DNA of 64,000 nt from Uranotaenia lowii (GCF_029784155.1 NC_073693.1:223525094-223589093); one strand, 5' to 3'. Counted from the first letter of the stretch, positions 33,563 through 45,888 are shown. The notes: generated by a model from the letters alone, not told the origin. Numbers and translations: made by a program.

Positions 33563-34503
33563 GACTGACCCATAACCAAAAAAATCCTTATATTTCACGC
33601 GGCATCCCTTAGATTGATGCCTTTAGGTGAAAAAATGACTTTCTGAAAGTTTCAGGTCATTTGACCGAAGCACGAGCTGGCGCAAAAGACTTGAAATTTG
33701 TATGAAGATTTTTGGCAAAATGTATGAAAAATCGACATACCTTCGCTCTTTGTATTCTAAAATGTGTTTCCCGTATGCTAGAAAGCTCAAAATTTCAAGA
33801 ATTGTAGTTCAAACAATTATAAACAAGTTTGTAGAAGATTGTGACGCGATACGAGTTGACTGAGATGAGTTATCCCCAATTGAATGTGTGATTTTTTTTC
33901 GCATTTCTTTGATATATCGTGAACGGTGTATGGGCTAATAATCGCACTCACTTGATAGCATCGCCACACAATGCAGCAGTTCATAGTTTTTCAAACCTTT
34001 CTTCTAACTTTTCGCAAAGATATTTTTTATCAAATAAGCTATAACTTTGCCGAGGACACAAACTTTCTATCTGTTATTCTCATTGTGTGACAATGCGATC
34101 AAGTTAGTACTAATAATCCACCTATACACCGTTCACGATATATCGATGAAATGCGAAAAAGATTACACATTCAATTGCGGATAACTCATCACAGTCGACT
34201 CGCATCGCGTCACAATCTTTTACAAACTTGTTTGTCATTGTTTGAACTACAATTCCTGAAATTCTGAGCTTTCTAGCATACTGGAAACACATTTTAGAAT
34301 GCAAAGAGTGAAGGTATGTCGATTTTTCATACATTTTGCCGAAAATCTTCATACAAATTTTAAGTCCTTTGCGCCAGCTCGTGCTTCGGCCAAATGACCT
34401 GAAACTTTCAGAAAGTCATTTTTTCACCTAAAGGCACCACTCTAGGGGGTGCCGCGTTGAAAAAAATGTTGTAAAAATCATCCCATACAAATTTGGGCCA
34501 GTC
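33563..34503. mobile_element. Foldback element, TA-flanked, TIR GACTGACCC
   Basis: Long arms, about 33563-33930 and 34112-34503, are complementary. They share CGAAGCACGAGCTGGCGC, AAATCGACATACCTTCGCTC-type and CACCGTTCACGATATATC. TA borders are at 33561-33562 and 34504-34505; beyond them a chance or older 6-bp repeat TGCACA also flanks both sides. It shares the GACTGA tip and TA target with 11227-12024 but not the arm sequence. No coding capacity. Confidence 0.8.
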
Positions 34504-34505
34504 TA

Positions 34506-35147
34506 ATGCACATGAATTATTGTGAACTAATCAATAAATTATTTATTTCAGTTGAGTCAGTTGAACATATCCAGACTACAGAAAAACCACATAAATTCGT
34601 GATAAATAAATAAAGTTGGACACAACTTTTTAAAGTAAAAAAATTTTGGCTCTTCTAAAATAATGCTTTGCGAGTAAGCTTTAATTTGTTCTAAGTTGAA
34701 ATTTTAATATAAATTATACATTTCAACAATTTCCAAGTTACAAAAATGATTTATTGGTTATATGCCCTTTTGTGATGTTCGTCTACATTTCATTTTCATG
34801 AAATGGCGGACATGTCTCAAAGAAGGCTATCTAAGACCAAGCCCACCGCAAGTTGCTATTTCGGTCGGTATTTAAGATGTTTTGATTGGTTGCGTTTTTA
34901 TCTACTCACTTATTTTCGCACTCATTGTTGCGATCCAGGTTGGTGTTTTGTGTTTGTTTATTTTCTGATAGCGACTACCGGCTGCGTTGCTACCGGGTTG
35001 CTACATAAACGCATCTTGTAACAACCTACTGCTCGAATGCAATTTTTCGAATCAAGTTAGCAACTGTTGGTGCGATGATGGGTTGACAAATATGTTGCTG
35101 AATGTACTCTATTCGAGGTTTAGCAACCATTAGTGGGCCTGGTCTAA
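34506..35147. other. No gene seen
   Basis: AT-rich to 34790, then mixed. Copies of AAGAAGGCTATCTAAGACC-like text near 34820 hint that the repeat unit at 35148-35470 may extend this far in decayed form. Confidence 0.35.
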
Positions 35148-35587
35148 GGAACTTTTTGGAAATTCGAGTTCATAGAAGGCTATTTGAGACCTAATTTGTA
35201 ACTTTTATACTGAATGGATGCGATTGACATGTCACAAAAAGGCTATTTGAGGAACTTTTTGGAACTTCTAGTCCAAAGAAGGCTTTTAAGACCCAATTTC
35301 TAACTTTTATACTGATTGGATGCGGTTAACATGTCACAAAAAAGGCTATTTGAGGCACGTTTTGGAACTTCGAATCCATCAAAGGCTATTTGAGACCTAA
35401 TTTGTTACTTTAAAGCTGAGTAATGCGATTGCCGTGTCACAAAAAGGCAATTTGAGAAACCTTTTGTAACTTTCATGCTCACATTCGAGAAAATTCGGTA
35501 CCAATCCCCTTTGGAACCTTTGTTTAGCGAAATTCGAACTTTGGAGGCATGAGTCTAAGTAGATATGTGACTTTTGGTTGCTTGGGT
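35148..35587 (-). mobile_element. Reversed end of a CCCAAGYAACC-family MITE with 103-bp tandem repeats
   Basis: The right edge reads as complement CCCAAGCAACCAAAAGTCAC, then ATATCTACTT, matching the left tip of the 17368 copy; TA follows at 35588-35589. Inside, a 103-bp unit starts at 35148, 35251 and 35354, with a partial fourth near 35457. The opposite tip was not found, so the copy appears truncated. Confidence 0.65.
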
Positions 35588-35589
35588 AT

Positions 35590-37444
35590 TTTGTATTATT
35601 TTTTTTACCCCTAAATGTGTGCAGCACCCTTTTGCTTTTTCTTTAAAAACATTTTTGACAGACAAAATGTAAAATTTAATTCGAACAAATCCAACAATTA
35701 CTGCAATTGGTATTTTATGCTTTATGACATCAGAAATATATCAAAAAGTATAAATTTAGTTTTAAGTTTTAATAAGCCATAGAAGTTGAAAAATGTTGCA
35801 TTATGTCCTAATTGACGGTACGTGGAATGTGTCATATATCCGTTCGCTTGTTCGACTTAATGCACTTGGTAGCGTTTTTTATCCGTGTCAACATAAAACT
35901 TCTCTAGAAAGATCATTTCTTTCCACATCATAAAACGTGTTTGCAAAAACTTGCAACAAAAGTTTGAAAAGTGTTGATTATTTCGACTCAAAACGTTTAT
36001 CAACAAAAAGTCCTCTCAGATTGTCCTTTTTCCCATCAACTAATCGGCGGAAGATTCGCTAGGGCCAAGTTTTCCACCGCTTTGTCACGTACCAGCTCAG
36101 GTTGTTTTGTCTGTCAAATTCTGCTATTCTACCGGCGCGCACGGTGTGATGGTGATCATGATGAGGATGACAAATATGGCGATGGATGCGTGGGTGCGGG
36201 CGCAGAAGGGCCAGGACAGGACAAGAATGCATCCCATCAGCCCCATCCGGTGTTGAATGATGGTGCAATTTTTCATGGCCTAACAATCACTTTGTCTCTG
36301 CTCAAACTCCGGCGACCGAACGACCGTTGCGCTTGTAAAGAGAAGGTCCCATCGCATCTCATCTCGGCATCGGAAAACGGATGCCAACTTTCGAGGATCC
36401 ATCCATTTCTACCCTCTAGCAAAGGGGAGCAAGTGGGGGGATGTGGATGGTTTCGGTTGCTCTGCTGGGAAAATACGCACATGTTGTTATCGGTCCTAGG
36501 ACACTCACGTGAGTGATTGTCAACATTTGCACTTGGAACAAGCCTCTCCCCCTGGTCTAGAGCTAAGACAGGGACAGGGCTCGAATCCTTGTTAGTCGAA
36601 GAAAATTGATTAATATTATTTCGATGATTGATTTTTGAAGGCATTGTAAGCGAAATGACATCCTTTTTTATCGAGCCTCAAGTATTTATGATTAGCGTAG
36701 ATCAGCAAATATTTATACCTGCTTGTACAAAATAAACCGAAATACACTGCGAAAAAACCCTTGAACCTTCATTTTTTTTTTACTAAAGTATAAACTTATC
36801 CTACCATTAGCTTTTTATCAATGACAATAGCGTGCTGGGCATCAAAACAGTACTCCTACACGCATTAATAAAATCAAATCAGTCTCAACATTTCTGTAAG
36901 CGAGGTTTCCCTCCTTCGCTCAGTAGCAAGCATCATGGGCAACAAGAACAAGTTTTCCAATTAGCAAGATTTTCCTTCTCCTCTTCTGAGGTCACAAGCG
37001 CACTTTTCGCGATTATCAACCATCTTCATTTGTGTTTATTGAAAATAATGACCCTCCCCCATGGCACTGCGCGCGAAATTGTGTAGGCGCACCTTTCAGC
37101 AGATATGCTTTCCTGTCTTTTCTCGCAACACGGAACAGCGACAGCGGCGCATAATTATGGGAGATATTTACTCCTTTGGTGAGCAATCTGCTGAAAGAAG
37201 AAACTTTATGGCGGTGTTTCGATGCAAATTTAGTTCTCTTACTTGGTTTAGTATTTTTAATTATTCGTTAAACAAACGAACATAATTTTTCTTTCAACTC
37301 TGGAACGTTTTCGTTTTAATTATTAAATTTCCTAATGAAAAATTTTCTGCGGAACAAATTTGTCGAAGTATGTAACTGAGTCTTCTTTCAGAAGACCTTA
37401 TTACAACTATGAGGGCATCTTTTTGAACTCGATTCTTAAGAAAT
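35590..37444. other. Mixed-composition, possibly host sequence
   Basis: 35590-35960 is AT-rich. About 36040-37290 is GC-richer with no recognised repeat. A 181-residue plus frame (35971-36516) and a 123-residue minus frame (36273-36644) overlap and lack domains. Coding is not supported; a noncoding host region is the simpler reading. Confidence 0.35.
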
Positions 37445-37842
37445 AAAAAGGAAAATTTAAAATGGTGCGATGGACGATTGATCTATTCAACTAGTTCAAC
37501 CTTATCAGTTTGAAAAAGTGAAAAAAGATCTCATAAACATTATGTTGGAAAATCGTTTATTTTCCTGCCAAACCAGAAACGCTATGCTTTGGTTGAAGAA
37601 AATCGTTTCATTTAAATAGATATGAAAGAGAAAAAACAACCCGTTCAACGGGTTAGTTCCCGAAAAAAGGATGTGTTTAGAAAACTGGAACATTGGCCTT
37701 CTTTTCTTGGATGGGACACATGTGAGTGAAGTATGGACCCGAGTGATACCGCACACCAAATTCTATTGGCATTAGGCAATGGGACTTCCACCTTTAAGTA
37801 TAAGTTAAGAGGAAAAAAAAGTAGAACAAACCCGAATACATA
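37445..37842. repeat. Right arm of large inverted duplication, part 1
   Basis: Complement of about 27870-28258. Interrupted at 37841-37842 (TA) by the MITE at 37843-41077, after which the arm continues. Confidence 0.85.
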
Positions 37843-38307
37843 CCCAAGTAACCAAAAGTCACATAGCTACTTAAGCTTGTACGTTTTAAGTTCACATTTC
37901 GCTGAGTAAAAGGTACTCGAGAGAAATGAAATCCGTGTTCCTTAAATGCTTCATTTGGACTTCTGAACGAACATAAAAAGTCTAATCAAGTAGCATATAA
38001 CATATTTGTGCGTTCTAAGTACCTTAAAAAGTTCGGATATCAACTCGGCTTATCGTGCTTCGTTACGAACTTCTTGCGAACTATTTGATTCCATGCGGAA
38101 CTTCTTACGAACTTTTTGGTTCCTTGCGGAACTTCTTACAAACTTTTTGGTTCTATGCGGAACTTCTATGGAACTTCAATGCGAATTGAGTTGTGTCAAA
38201 ATTTTCAAATGGTTTGTTTACATTCTCTTAAAAAAATTTTCGAAAGCATTCTCAGTTCGTGCACTTACGTTCAAATTTAAATGTGGATACGACTTACACG
38301 GATATTA

Positions 38308-40534
38308 GGGGAGAGGAAGGCTATATGCGCATATTAAGGAAAGCACTCATTTTCTCCTATACTCCAAAAGATAGAAGTCTGAAAACTATATGCACATGAG
38401 CGGACATCTGTTTTATATACGTTAGTGAAATTTTTACGTTAAAATCTCTTACAGTTTTTGTGAAAATAATTTTATAATAAAAGAAGTCAAAATAGCCGAT
38501 TTCCGAAACTGGCGGGCTAAATGCGCATATTTATGTTTTTAGCTATATTTCATTACCACTTGCAATATTTTGATATTATTTAATTGAAAATGTTAGAAAC
38601 GGATGTTAAGCATACGTCAAGGCTGAAATTTTGGTGAAATTTTTTACATCACTAGTTCTTTTGCATGAAACATAGTTAAGTATGTCATATGGCCATATTT
38701 CAGGGTAATATTTTGTCCATATTGTATTTTTATCAGATCAGTAGGAAGTTCTTCTTTTTTCGCTGTAAGATCGTGATTTGAGCGTAGATTTCATGTTTAA
38801 ATGATAGAAAGTAAAAAAATTATAAGACTAATCCATTTTTCTTGATATAGGCATTTAACCTGCCTTGATATGGGCATTCAGAACCTGTCTCTTATTCCAA
38901 TATCTTATCATTTACAACTTTGCCAAAAGCTTCGATTTGTTGAATTTCCGATTTCCAGATGAATAAGAAAGAAAAACCACTCAAATTTTTGTTCACAGAA
39001 TCTGTATGCACAATAATTAAAGTCCAATATATTATAACAAAACTGACAAAAATCTTGTTTGAATTTTTAAATTTTTTCGACTTTATATAATAACTAGCTG
39101 ATCCCATACGAACTCCGTTTCGCTTTCAACTTGGAATATGTCATGAACAGTTTGTATGAAAGCCAATTGCCAAGCATTTTCCAGATGCACTTCTGAATTC
39201 ATTGTTAAGTAATAATTGCAAAAATATTGGTCGATCACTTTGTCTGTCGTCTGCTACTAAATTTGAAATAAGAAATCCTTTGACCGTGCTTAAAAACCAC
39301 GTGTATACATTTCGATTCGATCATTGCATAACTATTCAATTATTGCCAAAAATCTCAACTCCTTTCGGGGGCTCTAATGCAATGTTTGATGACTGACATC
39401 GATTGCCCTTCCCTCAAAACTCCCGTGTGCAAATTTTCAAAGCAATCCATTGTATAATAACGTAAATATTGCTAAAAACAGTGAAAAATTAATTAATATG
39501 GACGACCTCTTTCGTCGACCCCTGGAAAAACATTTGACATCTGAAATCGGTTGCTCGTCCCTGAAAACTACCGTGTGCAAATTTTCATCTCAATCCGATG
39601 TAAAATAACGACGATATTGCAAAAATATTGAAAGGTTTATATGGACAACCCCCTGTGCCGGCCCCTTACACTGAATTTTATACCTGAAATCCATTGCTCA
39701 TCTCTCAAAACTCTCGTGTATCAATTTTCGCCTGAATCCGATGTATAATAACGACAATATCGCATCAACAGTGAATAGTTTATATGGACGACCCCTTTGG
39801 CCGACCCCTGATTTTAGTTCGGACGAGTGAAATCAGTTGTTTGTCGCTAATAACCCCTATGTGCAAATTTTCATCCCAATCCGATGTATAAAAACGTCAA
39901 TATCACTAAGATATAGAAAAGTTAATATGGACGACCCCTTTAGCCGACCCCTTATACTGAATTTGATACCTCAAATCGATTGCACGTCACTCAAAACTAT
40001 CGTGTACCAATTTTCATCTGAATACGATGTATAATAACGTCAATATCGCAAAAACAGCGAACAGTTAATATGGACGACCCCTTTGGCTGACCCCCTACAC
40101 AAAATTTGACACCTGAAATCGATTGCTTGTCTTCCAAAACACTCATGTGCAATTTTTCAACACGATCCGACGAAAAGTAACGTCAGTATCGCGAAAACAA
40201 TATTTGTCTTCTATGGACGACCCCCTTCAGTAGGGGTCATCCGAAAATCTAAAAACATTTTTCATCCTTCCTGGTCCTAATGAGCATCCATGTCAAATTT
40301 CAGCTCTCTAGCCCTTAAGACGGCTGAGTCTATAGAGGACAAACAAACAAACAAACAAACAAACAAACATACAGAAATTGCTTTTTATATATATAGATTT
40401 ATTTTTTTTATGCCATGTGTTAAAAGCGTATTACCCTCAAACTGCACTAATTAGATATGATGAATCTCAAGCCATATCGTCAATCGGCTGTATGCGCATA
40501 TTACCCAATATGCGCATATAGGAACACTTCCCCC
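38308..40534. mobile_element. TA-flanked MITE, GGGG ends, TATGCGCATA subterminal motif
   Basis: TA at 38306-38307 and 40535-40536. Left end GGGGAGAGGAAGGCTATATG; right-end complement GGGGGAAGTGTTCCTATATG; both then read CGCATATT. Further ATGCGCATATT copies occur near 38520 and 40490. Interrupted by the monomer repeat at 39093-40397. No coding capacity. Confidence 0.75.
39093..40397 (+). repeat. 143-bp-monomer interspersed repeat, copy 1
   Basis: Starts ACTAGCTGATCCCATACGAA. Holds units anchored on ATATGG..GACCCC at 39496, 39639, 39782, 39925 and 40068, with a partial one at 40212 (spacing 143-144). Ends with AAGACGGCTGAGTCTATAGA, an (ACAA)n tract and TATATATATAG. Collinear with 56054-57352. 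No transposase, RT or long frame. The class is unknown to me. Confidence 0.85.
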
Positions 40535-40724
40535 TATCTATTCATGGTGAGCAAAATTGAGGCAAGGATAATTTATTTCGTACGGCAGTCCTCGTTTCAC
40601 AACTTCTGTTTATACTTTTTGAAGCTGATTGTTTACTATTTTTCATCGCGCCTACTTTTAAAAGGATAACCCGTAAATTATTTCAAATAGATGTTTTTAA
40701 TGCAATTGAATCAGAAAACAGCCA

Positions 40725-40795
40725 TGGTTCAAAGGTAACGTGCTCAGCTTTCATTCCACAGGTTCAGGTTCAAATCTCCATGCAGGAAAATTTTT
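40725..40795 (+). promoter_or_regulatory. Diverged tRNA-like Pol III module, copy 2
   Basis: TGGTTCAAAGG (40725-40735) and GGTTCAAATCT (40767-40777) sit where box A and box B lie in the 17791 module, followed by TTTTT at 40791-40795. Intervening text aligns (GGTARCGTG, TCA, AGGT). Box A is degraded. Confidence 0.6.
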
Positions 40796-41077
40796 CAAGT
40801 AAGTTTAAAATTGTTGAAAATAGAAATAAATATAAATAGTAATAAAGATTAAAGCAGATCCGAATTCAAAGTAAAAAAGTAACGCTTTATTTTTGCAAGA
40901 TTTTTTTTTTCAAAGTTTCATTTGAAGCTGAGTAGCCTTCTACTCAGCTTTGTTTATGGAACTTGAAAGTATCAATAAGAACTTAAAATTTCAGCTGAGT
41001 AGAACGCTATAAAGCCTTCAATCAGGGCTGAGTAAGCTTCTAAGAGACCATTCTATGGAACTTTTGGTTACTTGGGA

Positions 41078-41372
41078 TAGCATGGACGGAAGAACCGCTT
41101 CACTGAATTGAAATAAATTCCTCCGTTGTTTTCAAATTTCGGCACAACGAGAAAAACAGCTGACAGATGAATGTGTGTAAGAAGTTTGTGTTTTCGGTTT
41201 GGTTTTTGTGACGCCTTGGCCAGTTGAAGGGTTTCAGATGCCTTAAAGTGTGACGTTTAAGAATTTGGCATTTTGAGTTTCCTGATGGCATTGTTTTGGG
41301 AACTTTTTGTTCCATGAGATAGTTTTAAGTTTTCAATCAATGTGTAACTAAATTTATTTAAACCATTCGATA
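41078..41372. repeat. Right arm of large inverted duplication, part 2
   Basis: Complement of about 27597-27880. Starts TAGCATGGACGGAAGAACCG, immediately after the MITE. Confidence 0.85.
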
Positions 41373-41521
41373 CGGAGCGTGATTCGCAGTATTCGTACTC
41401 TAAGCATTTTAATCTTTGATAACTTCTATTGCTTTTGTTTTTTATCTTTAGTATTTATTTATTACAAATCAACGGAACAAATGATGACTTTAAATTAATA
41501 TAAAAAGTGTACTAAGTCTAA

Positions 41522-44500
41522 TTACAGGGTTCTCAATACACTTAAAACTTTACTACGGAAAACATCTCTCGAAACGTCGAAGTTGAAATGCTCAGAAAAA
41601 CGTTTGAATGTTCTCATTACACTGATGATAGCGCTATTAGCTAAATAATTGTTCAAACGAATGGGAATATACAATCGCAGATCTTGGTTTCTAAGTCCAC
41701 GGGGTCGCACACTTAGAGGAATGGCTTCTAGGAGCGTGGGGCAGTCAATTCGCGATGTCAAGAGATCGGCGACGAAGGAAGCTCGTGTTGCGTTTCTGCG
41801 GGCTTGAAGAGTGTCTATGTCTATGAGACGGCATCGATGTTTATAGCTTGGCAAGTGAAACAAGTCTTGCCAAGGCAGGTGTCTAAGGGCAAATCGCAAG
41901 AAGCGCCGCTGTATAGCCTCGATCCGTTCGGCCCCATTCTGGTAGTAGGGACACCAAACAGCTGATGCCTATTCAAGGATAGAGCGAACGATACCGTAAT
42001 ACAAACTTTTCAGGCAATACACATCCTTGAAGTCCTTGGCCACACGAAATAAATATCCAAGACTTCTCGAGGCTTTTTCGACAACGTAATTTATGTGTGT
42101 CCTGAATTCCAGCTTCCGGTCTAGAATTACACCCAAATCATTGATGTGTTCTACGCGTGCGATTGGCTCATCTCCGAGGCAGTACTCAGCGGAAAAAGGC
42201 TGCCGCTTTCTAGAAAAGCTGATGACTGCACATTTACTGCGATTCAAAGGCAGGCAGTTTATATCACACCAATATGCGAAGAGGTTAAATTGTTTTTATA
42301 GGAAATCAATATCGTTCTGGTCGTTGATGTTGTAAAATAGTTTTAGGTCATCAGCATAACATAGCTTTGGGCCGTCGATAAGTGAGAGCGCATCGTTGAA
42401 GTAGATTAAGAAGATATTCGGCCCTAAATGGCTTCCCTGAGGCTCACCAGAAGAAGCAGAGAATTGTCTGGAGAGAGAGTTCTCCGTGCAAACTGTTAAT
42501 TTACGTCCTGATAGGTAGCTCCGGAACCCAGTCAAGAAGAGTTCCACAGAAACCCAAGCGTTCGAGCTTTCCAATGGCAATATCGTGGTTGACTTTGTCG
42601 AATGCCGCAGACAAATCGGTGTAAATACCATCGGTATGAGACTTCGCAGCAAAACTCTCATGCACGTAAGAAGTAAACGTCAGAAGGTTAGTTGTCGTGG
42701 AGCGCTTGGGCAATAATCCGTGTTGATCGTCGGAAAAAATATTCTTACAGGACAAGAAAATCGGATCCAAGACCACCAATTCGAATAGTTTGGCTACTGC
42801 GCATAATGCCGAGATTCCCCGGTAGTTGTTGATATCTCTCCTGTCACCTTTTTATACACCGGAAACATGTAAGCCTCCTTCCAGAGTGAGGGGAAGATGG
42901 CTCTGTCAAGCGAAGCTTGGAAAAGAAACCTTACAGGAGTCAGCAAAACAGGCATGAAACGTTTAATAAAAGTAGCAGGTATTCCATCCGGACCCGTAGA
43001 GAAAGAATTTTTGAGCTTAGCTGCTGCTTTTGAGATGACTGCATCCTCAACCACAATGTTGTTTATAGAGAATCCCAGTGGCGCAATATTCCTGACTGCA
43101 CTATCCAGATGTTCAGGGGATGTCGATGCTGTATTATAGATAGACGAGAATTTTTCGGCAAAGAGATCACAGATTCCATGATCAGATTTCGCCGTATTGT
43201 CATCCAGAAACATTTGGTTTGGCAGACTAGGTTCGTTCCGCTGACTTTTAACATGTTTCCAGAACGATTTTGGTCTGGACTTAAGATCACGCTGAACTCG
43301 AGCTAGATAGTTTTGGTGACAACGTTTGCTGACTTTTTTGTAAACAGAATTTAGTCTACGATAAATGTCCTTAGTATAGGAGGATCTTGATTTGTTAACA
43401 TTTCTAAGGGCACATCTCTTTGCCATCTTTAGTCGTCGTAGTTCAGTCGTGAACCAAGGAGTCCTTATATTCTTTTCAGTAGTGTGTTTTGGTTCGTGAC
43501 GATCGATATCGTAACTCAAGATGTGCGAGAAGGTTTCAGTCGCAGCGTTGGGATTAGATAAGTCGAGCTCAGATTCCCAATCGATGGAAACCAGGGTACG
43601 AAAAATCTCGTCAAAGTCGGCGTTCTTGAAGTCAACATAGAAGGGGGCTAATTTTTTCAACAGGAGCAAGTCTAGTGACATCGAGCGAAACCAATAAAGC
43701 AGGATGATGGTGTACCGATTTAACGTACGGACCGGGAGCCAAAACAACGGACGGTACACGAGTCTTATCGCTGGCAAAGCAGAGATCCAACATACGACCG
43801 TTTTCGTTTGTCACGCTGTTAATCTGCCGCAAAGTCGCTGTACTCAGGGAGTCTAGTATGACGTTCGATAGGGTTGAAAAAGTTTAGCATACTGGATCCG
43901 GATAGAGAAAGTTACTATGGTTGGAGCACCACTTCAAACCGGGCAAATTTAAGTCACCAATCACTAGAATGACGGTCACCAAGATCAATGCGGATCAATA
44001 CAAGTTCCAAATCACTCCAGGAGCTGTCTTCGATGAGCAACGCTGGGAAATCTGACTTAACGGCAATCAGCACTCCGCCACCGATGGTCTTTTTGCTATT
44101 ACGTGGACTGCGATCGCAACGAAACACTAAATAGTCAGGTCCAAATATCTGGCTCGAAAGAGTACGGTCGTTCAGCCATGTTTCCGTGAAGGCGACAAGG
44201 TCGTAACAGCAACATGAGCTTGCGAGCAGATATTCTGCTAGACACGAGTTCATACCTCCGACGTTCTGGTAGTACAAGGTTATTGAGTCAAAAGTTTCCG
44301 AAGCAAAGCTAGATCCCTGAACACTGGAAATGAGAGTACCATCAGGCGGAGGAAACCGGTCGGGAGTGCTATACTTGCCTGAGTCCACAGGCTGGAGAAC
44401 CCCTGCGCCACAAACGAACTCAGGGCCGGGACGACTGAAAACGCTGGCAGGAAACAGCGCGACTGAGTCGAAGGGCAAAGGGGTCTCCGTTAGACCTGAT

Positions 44501-45169
44501 ACGTTGCGTCCCGGTGCTGAAGGCCTTGTACAAGTTGCTACATTTTCGAGGTTTGGAAAAGAGCGTGCCGAAGAACTAGTGGGCGTAGCACGGTGATAGG
44601 CTCGCAGTGCACTGGAAAGGGAGAGTCCATCACGAGGAGGAGGGCCAACATGAAATGGATACTTGCCTGTAGTTGCAGGCTGGAGAACCCCGTCGCCAAA
44701 ATCGAACTCAGGGCCGGGACGACTGATGACGCAGGCAGGAGTTAGCGCGACTGAGTCGATGGGCTCAGGGGTCTCCAAAGTGCTTTGGTCGTTGCGTCCC
44801 GGTGAAGAAGCCCATGAAGAAGCTGTAGTACGATCGTACTCGAAGGCAGGCAGCAGGTGATTCAGGTCAGAGCATGTCATGTCTGAGCAGGTCAGAGCAT
44901 GCCATGTCTGACCAGCTGGAAACCAAAATTTCGTCACGCAATGGGAAGGTTTTAAAACAACGAATGTACTTGCCTGAGAATGCAGGCTGGAGAACCTTAT
45001 CACAACAATCGAACTCAGGGCCGGGATGACTGATGACAGTAGGAGTAAAACGACTGGGTGCAGCTGTCGGTGTAGCTTGGCTTGTGAGAGCCTTTTGGAA
45101 ATGGCGGACTTGGAAAGATTGCGTGAACAGGTTTTTTGACCCAGAATCCTCGAACTCTCGGAATAGCAC
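41522..45169 (-). pseudogene. CR1-like ORF2: endonuclease and reverse transcriptase, frameshifted
   Basis: From the N terminus: a linker with three copies of an RPGPEF...GVLQP module (about 44290-45060); the endonuclease start ITLYYQNVGGMN with FTETWLND and GGGVLIAVK (about 44050-44300); its C-terminal part QINSVTNENGRMLDLCFASD (about 43770-43832); a linker with SFWKHVKSQR; RT with GPDGIPATFIKRF (about 42960), DLSAAFDKVNHD (about 42590), YADD at 42347-42358 and VILDRKLEFRTHINYV (about 42100); and a thumb/C-terminal segment FALRHLPWQDLFHLPSY (about 41870). At least five frame changes or stops separate these. Catalytic YADD is retained, but no continuous product is possible. Confidence 0.85.
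44290..45060 (-). repeat. Triplicated ~300-bp module in CR1-like ORF2 linker
   Basis: The plus-strand anchor CAGGGCCGGG occurs at 44421, 44709 and 45016 (spacing 288 and 307). On the coding strand each unit reads roughly SRPGPEFxxGxGVLQPxxxGKY, preceded by P.DSVAL in two copies. It lies just upstream of the endonuclease domain. Confidence 0.85.
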
Positions 45170-45213
45170 TCCAGCAGGCCATGTGTTAGCGTCTAATGCC
45201 GCAGGTTTAAGGC

Positions 45214-45888
45214 TTAAGTCAACGCCGTCTTTAAAAGAGACCGACTTGAGTTAGGATAAGTCGGAGTCTTTTTTACCAAAAGGTGTGCCTCAGCAGCATC
45301 GCAGGATAGGCATTCCTTGACAAGGTCCTCGATATCAGCTTCCGTCACGGTATTTTGAAGTCTGGCTAAGTAGATCCAAAACTTTTTTTTTTGGAGGTGC
45401 AACAGTCGCGATGCTCTTAGACGTTGTTGCCCTTGTACCAACTGCTGGAGTCATAATTGGCTCGTGAGGGGTTTTAAGATGGTAATCCATGCGACGTCGT
45501 TTAATCGATTGGCTATCAAGCTTCGGCCATGGGCTAACTTTGGTCGAAGAAATGTTCGGACAAGTTCCAGAAATCTTTTCCAGGCTGGCGTTGAACTTCG
45601 CGAATTCAGTTTGGACGTCGGCAAGTACAGCGGAATGTTTTTCACGCAAATCGCGGTACACAGATTCATAACACAGCATAAGGCGTTTCAAGGTGGCGTT
45701 CTCTAAGAACTTGGCACATTCCTCACATAATGGAAACTTTGCACTTCCCCTTTGGCTTTGAGTTGCGAAGAGCTGAGGCCAGCACACTTGAAGTGAACGA
45801 CGATATCGCAAAAGCCTTGACACTTGATGCTATCGTTATCTCCTGCCGGCTTTGAATATTTATTGCACGACATGTCATTAGCACTCAT
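45214..45888 (-). pseudogene. CR1-like ORF1 with PHD-like zinc finger, frameshifted
   Basis: Starts MSANDMSCNKYSKPAG with Cys/His spacing C..C(GFC)..H-x2-C typical of the PHD-type finger in ORF1 of CR1-like elements. A frameshift near 45720 leads to PLCEECAKFLENATLKR, a helical stretch (LREKHSAVLADVQTEF) and a basic SIKRRRMDYH. A further shift leads to YLARLQNTVTEADIEDLVKE (45214-45441), the usual C-terminal domain of these proteins. The role is presumed to be RNA binding and chaperoning. No intact frame remains. Confidence 0.7.

Larger units (their letters stand above)
37843..41077 (+). mobile_element. Second CCCAAGYAACC-family MITE with tRNA-like boxes, heavily nested
   Basis: Left tip CCCAAGTAACCAAAAGTCAC after TA 37841-37842; right-end complement CCCAAGTAACCAAAAGTTCC before TA 41078-41079. 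Three units of a 31-bp repeat (anchored TGCGGAACTTCTTA at 38094, 38125, 38156) occupy the place of the 91/43-bp repeats in the first copy. A tRNA-like module (40725-40795) and the last 180 bp match the first copy. A further MITE (38308-40534) lies inside. The inverted arm at 27597-28258 supplies the empty site. Confidence 0.8.

Noticed and set aside
33552..34514. 6-bp TGCACA as the target duplication of the foldback
   Set aside because: TA directly next to the GACTG tips fits the sister element at 11227; TGCACA is part of a local CATGCACATG near-palindrome and may be chance.
35971..36516. 181-residue plus-strand gene
   Set aside because: Overlaps an equally open minus frame, has no domain, and shows no exon signals that could be trusted.
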